A stretch of DNA of 12,054 bases from JBGPBY01 sp041481485. GTDB taxonomy: Bacteria > Acidobacteriota > Terriglobia > 20CM-2-55-15. The translations under genes and the position numbers were made by a program. The stretch lies in assembly GCA_041481485.1 (NCBI GenBank), contig JBGPBY010000192.1:1-12054 (forward strand), read 5' to 3'. Shown in pieces: positions 7,632 through 12,054 of this stretch; positions within the stretch are counted from its first letter, which is position 1; each line of letters begins with the position of its first letter. Below the pieces are notes generated by a model. It saw nothing but the letters and a program-made list of their open reading frames with translations. It searched no databases and was not told where the DNA came from.

Positions 7632-8084
7632 TTATGAACGACTGCGCGAATCCCTGAGAGACTGCGAGTGGCCTCCAGTCACACCCGTGAGTTCGGGTTC
7701 TTCCGGTTGTGCCGCAGGTGCAGCGATGAATACCTTCCGGTCTGCAACAACGTCGACGATGATTTCCTGCTGGTGCCGCAGATCGACCCGGCTTGAAATG
7801 TAACGATGCAGAGAATCATGCGTGGCAAGGAATGGAACAACCCGCGCGCCGCGGCGTGGTCCCTTCTTTCTGTAGATGCGAAGGTTGTGGATGATCCACC
7901 AAACCACCAGCACTCCGTATGCTGAAATCAAACCGGCAATCGAAAGGAACGAACCGAAGGCGTCCGAGATGGATGTAATGTGATAGACCCGCAGCCAAAG
8001 TGCGACGAAGTTCACCCATAGAACGGTCAGCACTATCTTCGAACCCAGCGAGCGTCGTGCTCTTCTGACTGTGACTCCTTCCAC
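7632..8084 (-). CDS. pgaD: PgaD-like inner-membrane partner of PgaC
   Basis: A 150-aa protein with two membrane segments (about 17-36 and 47-67) and a basic cytoplasmic tail. The second segment and what follows, VLVVWWIIHNLRIYRKK, resembles the E. coli PgaD sequence at the same place as I recall it, and the tail with LHRYISSRVDLRHQQEIIV also aligns loosely. In E. coli PgaD and PgaC form the synthase complex and jointly bind c-di-GMP; whether this pair does is unknown. It is the first gene of the minus-strand operon. The start is GTG 8084, with AAAGGAGA about 10 bases upstream. Residues after about 120 are variable and Pro/Glu/Ser-rich. Small two-helix proteins are hard to assign, so position next to pgaC carries much of the weight. 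Confidence 0.7.
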   Translation of the reverse strand: MEGVTVRRARRSLGSKIVLTVLWVNFVALWLRVYHITSISDAFGSFLSIAGLISAYGVLVVWWIIHNLRIYRKKGPRRGARVVPFLATHDSLHRYISSRVDLRHQQEIIVDVVADRKVFIAAPAAQPEEPELTGVTGGHSQSLRDSRSRS

Positions 8085-8093
8085 AGTGCTACT

Positions 8094-8110
8094 TCTCCTT
8101 TCAAAGGAGA
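8094..8110 (-). promoter_or_regulatory. Palindrome masking the ribosome binding site of the pga operon
   Basis: On the minus strand the leader reads TCTCCTTTGAAAGGAGA. The second half is the ribosome binding site of the PgaD-like gene and the first half is its exact complement. A hairpin of 5-6 bp would hide the site. That the hairpin works as a switch is inference. Confidence 0.45.
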
Positions 8111-8121
8111 GTGCGGTGAGG

Positions 8122-8140
8122 ACACTTCGTTTACAAGTGT
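8122..8140. repeat. Inverted repeat in the pga leader or promoter region
   Basis: ACACTT-N7-AAGTGT, with arms at 8122-8127 and 8135-8140, lies 38 bp before the GTG start of the PgaD-like gene. It could be an operator or a second leader hairpin; the sequence does not decide. Confidence 0.4.
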
Positions 8141-8199
8141 TTACTGAACACAGGAAGCGGGCAATTGCGAGCTGTCAGATGGCCTGTTGGCCGATGTGA

Positions 8200-8282
8200 C
8201 TGTAGGCTCGGTCTATGACCGCGCACAATTGAGAGGCCTTGCAAACCTCCGAATTGCGGGCGGTCATAGACCGCCCCTACAG
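8200..8282. repeat. REP-doublet (REPIN-like) palindrome, family 1, copy C (imperfect)
   Basis: 8200-8230 pairs with 8252-8282 with 27 of 31 positions matching. The left unit belongs to the CGCGC subtype with one damaged inner pair; the right is the GGGCGGTC-ATA-GACCGCCC subtype seen at 48-66. The two arms therefore come from different subtypes. Confidence 0.8.
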
Positions 8283-8293
8283 CGCTCACCTTG

Positions 8294-8352
8294 TATGACC
8301 GCGCACAATCTGTAACCGAGACATCGTGCGCGGTCATAGACCGCGCCTACAG
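8294..8352. repeat. REP-doublet palindrome, family 1, copy D (left unit truncated)
   Basis: TATGACCGCGCAC (8294-8306) is the inverse of 8326-8338. The right unit, 8328-8352, is intact, with the GCGCGGTC-ATA-GACCGCGC core and CCTACAG tail. The left unit has lost its outer half. The copy lies directly beside copy C, 11 bases away. Confidence 0.75.
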
Positions 8353-8390
8353 TCAATCGGTCATTCCGTAATCGCACCAACTACATTAGA

Positions 8391-8414
8391 CATTGGACAA
8401 CAAATCATTGGACA
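8391..8414 (+). repeat. Short direct repeat upstream of the pilin gene
   Basis: CATTGGACA occurs at 8391-8399 and again at 8406-8414, 15 bp apart, about 210 bp before the pilin start. It may be a tandem activator site or chance; 15 bp is not a whole number of helical turns. Confidence 0.3.
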
Positions 8415-8619
8415 GCTCACATTTGAAGACCCGCCTCCACTAAAGAGAAACATTAAGACCATCGATAAGCCGCAGTGCGGTAAGGGATTGCTGCATCGGT
8501 TGTCATACAAATCCCCGACTGTCACCTTCGGTCGATTCCGGCTGCAGTGTCCCGGCAGGACTCTAAGCGCTGTCTGGAGCAGAAACCACCAGGAAGGACT
8601 GAGGAGGAACGTACTCACA

Positions 8620-8802
8620 ATGGAATGGAAAAGGACGAAGCCTGAACAGCCGATCGAACGGCGAAGCGGCGAAAAGGGCATCTCTCTGCTGGAATGCGCT
8701 GTGATACTCGTCCTTATTGGGCTTGCAGTCGCTTCGTTCAACGCCGGGTTTTCAGCCACGCTTTCCAGTCTTTTTACCCGTGTGATTACGGCACTCGGAT
8801 GA
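8620..8802 (+). CDS. Flp-type (class IVb) prepilin-like protein
   Basis: A 60-aa protein with the layout of a Flp/Tad prepilin. A 20-residue hydrophilic, basic leader ends in EKG; a GG/G-type processing site falls after G20; the mature part would be ISLLEC followed by a hydrophobic helix, VILVLIGLAVASFNAGF, and a short tail. Mature Glu5 (E25), the family's key residue for assembly, is present. The usual Tyr6 of Flp pilins is Cys here (C26). The mature form would be 40 aa, small even for this class. GAGGAGGAA lies about 11 bases before ATG 8620. Upstream in-frame codons run into the REP elements, so the long reading is rejected. The last base pairs overlap the next gene (ATGA). A CpaE-type ATPase two genes on supports a Tad-related role; a pseudopilin is possible. 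Confidence 0.75.
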   Translation: MEWKRTKPEQPIERRSGEKGISLLECAVILVLIGLAVASFNAGFSATLSSLFTRVITALG

Positions 8803-9470
8803 ACATCAGTAATCCATTGCGGAGGGGAATGGACCTTGGGCGCATGATCATGGCGCCGCTTTGCGCACTTGTCATTCTCCACAATGGCCTTCAGATGTAC
8901 CGCAGTTACCACGGCACCGAAGAACTTAGCGCGCTGGATATACTTGCGGAGATCAATGCGCTGCTTCTCATGTCGTTTTACGTATTTATGGCTTCAGCGT
9001 ATATGCAGCGGACATCGCCAAAGCGCACAAGTCATTCCTGGAAAGACAACGCCGCTGCCATGGGGACGACCTTTCTTACCGCACCTCTGTTGGTGATTTG
9101 CTCGACCAGCGTGAGCAGTCCACTTTTTCTGGTAGCCACCGGCAGTGTAATTGCGATTTTGGGATTGGCGTTTTCGGTTTACTCGCTGATTTCGCTAGGC
9201 GGCAACTTCAGCATCATTCCCCAGGCGCGCGAGGTTGTAACAAAAGGACCTTATAAATATGTCCGGCATCCTTTGTATCTCGGAGAAATTGTCGCGATTG
9301 CCGGCTTTGTTCTGTCGCATGTCACAGTGGCCACATCGGCGATACTGTTCATGCTGACTCTTCTCCAGTTTTACCGTGCAAGCCGCGAAGAGAAAATGCT
9401 CGCAAGCATTTTCCCGAATTACGAAAACTACGTCTCGAGAACGTTCTCTTTTATTCCTGGAGTCTGGTAA
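8799..9470 (+). CDS. ICMT/PEMT-type integral membrane methyltransferase
   Basis: A 223-aa polytopic membrane protein with hydrophobic segments at about 16-33, 48-68, 88-104, 109-132 and 162-188. The C-terminal half has the family signature: GPYKYVRHPLYLGE (150-163), with the conserved RHPxY, then EEKML (197-201) followed by NYENY. In this family these residues bind S-adenosylmethionine; known members methylate isoprenylcysteine carboxylates or phospholipid head groups. The bacterial substrate is unknown. The ATG at 8799 overlaps the pilin stop TGA, so expression is coupled to the pilin. An upstream in-frame ATG (8694) would lie within the pilin gene and adds a hydrophilic, Cys-rich stretch that does not fit. 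Confidence 0.82.
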   Translation: MNISNPLRRGMDLGRMIMAPLCALVILHNGLQMYRSYHGTEELSALDILAEINALLLMSFYVFMASAYMQRTSPKRTSHSWKDNAAAMGTTFLTAPLLVICSTSVSSPLFLVATGSVIAILGLAFSVYSLISLGGNFSIIPQAREVVTKGPYKYVRHPLYLGEIVAIAGFVLSHVTVATSAILFMLTLLQFYRASREEKMLASIFPNYENYVSRTFSFIPGVW

Positions 9471-9474
9471 AAAA

Positions 9475-9549
9475 ATGGCTGAGACCGGGATATCAGGAGT
9501 TTCGCTTCGGCTCATGTGGAAGTTGCTGTCCGGGGGGCAGGAATCTTGA
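9475..9549 (+). CDS. Possible 24-codon leader ORF before cpaE
   Basis: ATG 9475, four bases after the methyltransferase stop, opens a 24-codon frame whose TGA (9547-9549) overlaps the TTG start of cpaE (TTGA). Such an arrangement could couple translation. The ribosome binding site is weak (GGAG 12 bases upstream) and the peptide (MAETGISGVS...) shows no known motif, so it may be chance. Confidence 0.2.
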   Translation: MAETGISGVSLRLMWKLLSGGQES

Positions 9550-10736
9550 AGAAGATCAGAATTGCAATCATCGTGGCGTTGAAAGAAACGGCGGAATCGT
9601 TGCGTACCCAGATCGTCCAAACTGAGATGGGCACTCTGGTGGCGCAGGTCGAAGAGCCCTGCTCGGCAACAACCGACAACTCGACTTGCAAAATTGTGGA
9701 GGCGGATCCGGAAGTCGTCATCGTGGAAATTCGGGATTCGTCACTGGGACTGCAGACTCTTCAGGTAATCCAGTCCGCACTGCCAAAGGCGCGTCTGCTG
9801 GTCACATCTCATCACTCCGATCCTCAGCTGATTATTGAAGCGATGAGGTCCGGCGCGCGTGAATTCCTGCCAAATCCGGTTGCGCCGTCGACATTGCAGG
9901 AGGCTCTGAATCGGTATGTGGTCGAGAGGGACCGGACGAGCAATGCCGCACCTTCAAAGCGTGGCAGAGTGTACTGTGTTACCACGGCAAAGCACGGATC
10001 CGGCGCAACAACGCTTGCGGTAAATCTGGCCGGCATTATTGCGGCTCGATCGAAACAGTCCACCGCTCTGCTGGATCTCGACCGTCCAGTTGGGGACTCC
10101 GCGGCTTACCTCAATTTGAAACCGGCATTTACTGTCAGCGATGCCCTGAGTGCGGGGTCGCGGCTCGATTCAGTTCTCCTGGAAAGTTATATGCAGATGA
10201 CCAGTGGATTTCATCTGCTTGCGGGATTCCGGGAGTATGCGTCCAATACTTCCTTGCCCGCAGAAAGGCTCGCCCAACTGCTGGAAGTCAGCCAGAACAC
10301 ATTTGCTTTTTCAATTGTCGACCTTCCACCGGCGCTCACAGAAGACCAGGTCCAGGTCATTATGCGCAGCAGCCAGGCGGTTCTGGTCGTGCTGACTCCC
10401 GAACTGCCGGCAATCTGGAGAACCGAACGGTTGCTGAGCTACCTGACGAAGCTGGAAGCTGCGGACAAAGTCCGCGTCATAGTGAACCGCACGAGCCCGG
10501 CTGACGAGATCGGCAACCTCGATATCGAACGACTGCTGCGGAGCTCGATCTATTGCCGGCTGCCTAATGACTATCGAGGCTGCATCAAGGCAATCAATTC
10601 CGGACAGCTGATCGATCCCGCAATCAGCAAGAGTCTGTATCGTTCCGTGCATGCGCTCGCAACCGAACTGACGGGTATTCCCGAAGTGGAACGGAGGCGC
10701 AGCCTTCTCAGACATTTTCTGAAGCCAACAGGCTGA
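9546..10736 (+). CDS. cpaE: CpaE/TadZ-family pilus-assembly ATPase with degenerate receiver domain
   Basis: A 396-aa two-domain cytoplasmic protein. Residues about 3-125 have a response-regulator fold, but the phospho-acceptor position in the strand PEVVIVEI is Glu (E61) instead of Asp. Residues about 140-390 are a MinD/ParA-like ATPase. Its deviant Walker A, K149-HGSGATTLAVNLA, has Ala where classical P-loops have Lys, as is usual in CpaE. Further motifs are LLDLD (175-179), then a switch region with VDLPPALTEDQ. CpaE/TadZ proteins sit at the cell pole and seed the Tad (Flp pilus) secretion machine. TTG 9546 is chosen because GGCAGGA lies just before it and the product begins MKKIRIAIIVAL; GTG 9516 is an in-frame alternative. 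No other tad genes are in view, so its partners must be elsewhere or beyond the window. Confidence 0.85.
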   Translation: MKKIRIAIIVALKETAESLRTQIVQTEMGTLVAQVEEPCSATTDNSTCKIVEADPEVVIVEIRDSSLGLQTLQVIQSALPKARLLVTSHHSDPQLIIEAMRSGAREFLPNPVAPSTLQEALNRYVVERDRTSNAAPSKRGRVYCVTTAKHGSGATTLAVNLAGIIAARSKQSTALLDLDRPVGDSAAYLNLKPAFTVSDALSAGSRLDSVLLESYMQMTSGFHLLAGFREYASNTSLPAERLAQLLEVSQNTFAFSIVDLPPALTEDQVQVIMRSSQAVLVVLTPELPAIWRTERLLSYLTKLEAADKVRVIVNRTSPADEIGNLDIERLLRSSIYCRLPNDYRGCIKAINSGQLIDPAISKSLYRSVHALATELTGIPEVERRRSLLRHFLKPTG

Positions 10737-10744
10737 GAGAAGAG

Positions 10745-10832
10745 ATAAGGGGACAGACACTTAATTATTTGTGAGAAGAAGTGCACGGCAACCAGTCCGA
10801 ATTCCGCCAAGATTAAATGTCTGTCCCCTTAT
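10745..10832. repeat. Long inverted repeat, family 2 (GGGGACAGACA type)
   Basis: 10745-10765 and 10812-10832 are inverted copies matching at 20 of 21 positions, around a 46-base loop. Arms contain AAGGGGACAGACAC and its complement. It starts 8 bases after the cpaE stop. I recall the GGGGACAGACAC/GTGTCTGTCCCC palindrome as a widespread element linked to REP-associated (Y1) transposases, but could not check. In RNA it could also act as a 3' stabilising or terminating hairpin, although no U-run follows. Confidence 0.8.
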
Positions 10833-10904
10833 CCCCTGTAGAACGTTCGTACTATTGATGCGAATCCACTCCGCTTGTACATTCTCAACGTCTGCGAGGT
10901 ACCT

Positions 10905-10910
10905 AGGAGG
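10905..10910 (+). promoter_or_regulatory. Strong ribosome binding site deciding the 10917 start
   Basis: AGGAGG stands 6 bases before GTG 10917. The in-frame TTG at 10875 has no such site, and the ATG at 10912 opens only a two-codon frame (ATGGCGTGA). Confidence 0.7.
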
Positions 10911-10916
10911 GATGGC

Positions 10917-11162
10917 GTGAAGGAGATCGACAAACTCGTTGTGACGGTGTCGCAACATACAGTGTTTCTGGCGGAAGCCGCTATCGCCCGCTGTTCGGCA
11001 TGTTCGACGATGCCCGGAATTCCGCTGGCCCGAATCCTCGACCGTATCGGAAAACATTCCCACGGTTCGGTGGAATACATTCTGCCGGTGCTGGGCCGTT
11101 GTCCGGCCTGCCAGTCTTCTCTGGATGAACATTCCATCGTTATACCGAAACGGCTGGACTAG
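10917..11162 (+). CDS. Small four-cysteine, zinc-ribbon-like protein of unknown function
   Basis: An 81-aa soluble protein I do not recognise. It has two C-x2-C knuckles, C26-S-A-C29 and C62-P-A-C65, 32 residues apart between C29 and C62, the pattern of a zinc ribbon. Several histidines (H14, H47, H49, H72) are also present. The part before the first knuckle (DKLVVTVSQHTVFLAEAA) could be a strand and helix. No membrane segment or signal is visible. A strong AGGAGG precedes the GTG start. It lies between cpaE and the response-regulator gene, with its own upstream spacing of about 80 bases after the palindrome. A nucleic-acid-binding or protein-adaptor role would fit a zinc ribbon but is guesswork. 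Confidence 0.65.
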   Translation: MKEIDKLVVTVSQHTVFLAEAAIARCSACSTMPGIPLARILDRIGKHSHGSVEYILPVLGRCPACQSSLDEHSIVIPKRLD

Positions 11163-11197
11163 GCTTCTTCCTGAAAAGCTCCGTCCGGCGAAATCAG

Positions 11198-11225
11198 TTG
11201 CACCCCATATGCCGACCCGTATACT
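11198..11225 (+). promoter_or_regulatory. Candidate promoter of the response-regulator gene
   Basis: TTGCAC (11198-11203; only 3 of 6 to TTGACA) is 16 bases from TATACT (11220-11225; 5 of 6 to TATAAT). The start of transcription would fall near 11232, just before the inverted repeat at 11234-11250. Confidence 0.4.
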
Positions 11226-11233
11226 GACGAGGA

Positions 11234-11250
11234 CTGCCAAGGATTGGCAG
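11234..11250. promoter_or_regulatory. Operator-like inverted repeat at the response-regulator promoter
   Basis: CTGCCAA-GGA-TTGGCAG is a perfect 7-bp inverted repeat with a 3-base spacer, ending 23 bases before ATG 11274. It lies at about +2 to +18 of the predicted transcript: a typical repressor or autoregulatory site on DNA, or a stable small hairpin in the leader RNA. Confidence 0.45.
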
Positions 11251-11273
11251 CCTACAGTTGCAGGAGGCAAATC

Positions 11274-11999
11274 ATGTTCGATTCCGCCAGAATTTCGGTT
11301 CTGCTCGCTAGCGATTTCCCGATTCTTTCAGAAAGTCTGCTTTCCATCTTCAAAGGCACTCAGGATATCCATCTGGAAGGGTGTGCGGGTTCCGAAGAAG
11401 AACTCGTGCAACAGATGGGAAAGTTTCGTCCAGACGTCGTTCTGGTGGATATTTCGATCACGTGCGACAAATTTTCTGCGTTGCTTTCCAGAATTCGCAA
11501 ATTCCAGTCGAAAATCCTCGTCATCAACCAGGATCTCAGTCCCGCACAAACCATCGATGCTCTGCGTTGTGGAGCCGACGGCGTGATAGGAAGGAAAACT
11601 ACTGCTGAGATACTGTGTAAAAGCGTGCGCACCGTGATCTGCGGCGATATCTGGGTTGATCGGGAGGTCACCACGGAGCTGGTCAATTTCCTCAGGATCC
11701 GAAATTCGCCGGCCGAGAACGTCCCGGTAACGCCCAAATCCGTTCAGGCCCCGACTCCAGTTCCCACCGATTCCGAAGAAAATCGGTTTGGTCTGACAAA
11801 ACGCGAATTGCAGATAGTCAATGCGCTGGTCGAGGCACAGACGAACCGGGATATGGCGGAGACCTTCGGGATCAGCGAATACACCGTCAAGCATCATCTG
11901 ACGAGCATTTTCGACAAACTCGGCGTTTACAATCGCGTCGAATTGGCGCTGTTTGCGATCAATCACAAGCTTTGCGCGGGCGTTCCGGTTCGCGTTTAG
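11274..11999 (+). CDS. NarL/LuxR-family response regulator
   Basis: A 241-aa DNA-binding regulator. The receiver domain (about 6-125) has phospho-acceptor D59 in PDVVLVDIS. The acidic pocket is reduced: the usual Asp-Asp after strand 1 is Ser13-Asp14, and the switch Thr/Ser of strand 4 appears as Asn in ILVINQD, so phosphorylation may be atypical. A Pro/Thr-rich linker (about 145-168) leads to a LuxR-type helix-turn-helix at about 174-229 (LTKRELQIV, NRDMAETFGISEYTVKHHL, DKLGVYNRVEL). ATG 11274 has AGGAGG 6 bases upstream (11262-11267). No sensor kinase is adjacent. Position beside the pilin and CpaE genes suggests, but does not show, that it controls them. Confidence 0.9.
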   Translation: MFDSARISVLLASDFPILSESLLSIFKGTQDIHLEGCAGSEEELVQQMGKFRPDVVLVDISITCDKFSALLSRIRKFQSKILVINQDLSPAQTIDALRCGADGVIGRKTTAEILCKSVRTVICGDIWVDREVTTELVNFLRIRNSPAENVPVTPKSVQAPTPVPTDSEENRFGLTKRELQIVNALVEAQTNRDMAETFGISEYTVKHHLTSIFDKLGVYNRVELALFAINHKLCAGVPVRV

Positions 12000-12013
12000 C
12001 GGGTCGATTCCGA

Positions 12014-12054
12014 CTGTAGGAGCGGTGTATCAAAAAATCCCTCTCCCAACGGGA
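12014..12054. other. Possible start of another repeat or terminator, cut by the window end
   Basis: CTGTAGGAGCGGTGTAT resembles the outer end of family 1 (CTGTAGGCGCGGTCTAT), with two differences. The closing TCCCTCTCCCAACGGGA contains TCCC/GGGA complementarity that may continue beyond the window. Too short to decide. Confidence 0.3.

Larger units (their letters stand above)
8085..8619. other. Divergent intergenic region between the pga operon and the pilin gene
   Basis: 535 bases without a supported gene. It holds the ribosome-binding-site palindrome, the ACACTT repeat, two REP doublets (8200-8282 and 8294-8352), a short direct repeat (8391-8414) and the ribosome binding site of the pilin gene. 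Reading frames that cross the doublets are products of the repeats. I could not match 8415-8600 to a known riboswitch or RNA family, and I found no convincing promoter there by eye. Confidence 0.6.

Noticed and set aside
1..8352. CRISPR array suggested by repeated GGTCATAGACC units
   Set aside because: Units are few, dispersed between unrelated genes and arranged as inverted pairs, not as direct repeats with equal spacers; no cas genes.
8471..8495. Sigma-54 (-24/-12) promoter in the pilin upstream region
   Set aside because: GG and GC are separated by 9 bases instead of the required 10 and the flanking bases do not fit.
8415..8600. Possible c-di-GMP (GEMM) riboswitch before the pilin gene
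   Set aside because: The conserved GEMM blocks (CAGGGCAAACC-like and GCAGCCGGGU-like) are absent; no other known class matched by eye.
8326..8619. In-frame upstream extension of the pilin gene to 8326
   Set aside because: The extension begins inside a REP element and encodes repeat-derived, non-pilin sequence; a good ribosome binding site precedes ATG 8620.
8694..8798. Upstream ATG for the methyltransferase inside the pilin gene
   Set aside because: It adds an unrelated Cys/Arg-rich stretch; ATG 8799 overlapping the pilin stop gives the expected N-terminus.
10737..10840. Rho-independent terminator after cpaE
   Set aside because: The stem has a 46-base loop and no T-run follows; it fits a repeat element better, although a terminating role is not excluded.
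11328..11966. Minus-strand 212-codon open frame opposite the response regulator
   Set aside because: It is antisense to a clear receiver/LuxR protein and has no recognisable motif; a codon-structure shadow.

Overview
The window looks like a chromosomal stretch of a moderately GC-rich, Gram-negative soil-type bacterium. An outer-membrane beta-barrel exporter, a lipoprotein, an M28 peptidase, a carboxypeptidase-regulatory-like/TPR protein, frequent GTG/TTG starts and abundant REP-like palindromes fit Acidobacteriota best. That assignment is an inference: there is no rRNA or other marker gene. No insertion sequence, tRNA or CRISPR array is visible.

Layout. 1-70 is a REP-doublet palindrome cut by the window edge. 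About 139-1949 (+) is a two-gene unit: an exported M28 metallopeptidase and, overlapping it by 4 bases, a 2H phosphoesterase-fold protein. It converges on a lipoprotein with two SnoaL/NTF2-like domains (3001-1955, -), which has a clear promoter. A second REP doublet follows, then a secreted regulatory-like/TPR protein (3291-4199, +). That gene converges with a single base of separation on a minus-strand operon running from 8084 to 4201: PgaD-like, PgaC, PgaA-like exporter, rhodanese. Three of these four match the poly-beta-1,6-GlcNAc (PNAG) synthesis and export machine; the deacetylase PgaB is not present.

The 535-bp divergent intergenic region (8085-8619) holds two REP doublets, a short inverted repeat and a palindrome that overlaps the ribosome binding site of the pga operon. 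To its right, on the plus strand, lies a pilus-like module: a 60-aa Flp-type (class IVb) prepilin (8620-8802), a translationally coupled ICMT/PEMT-type membrane methyltransferase (8799-9470) and a CpaE/TadZ ATPase with a degenerate receiver domain (9546-10736). After a second, unrelated palindrome family (10745-10832) come an 81-aa four-cysteine zinc-ribbon-like protein (10917-11162) and a NarL/LuxR-type response regulator (11274-11999) with a recognisable promoter and an operator-like inverted repeat.

How the parts may work together: a PNAG-type adhesin operon sits back to back with a Flp/Tad-type pilin module and a response regulator, so the right two thirds reads as a surface-attachment or biofilm island. 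The most unusual element is the prepilin overlapping a membrane methyltransferase, next to a lone CpaE without the rest of a tad locus in view.
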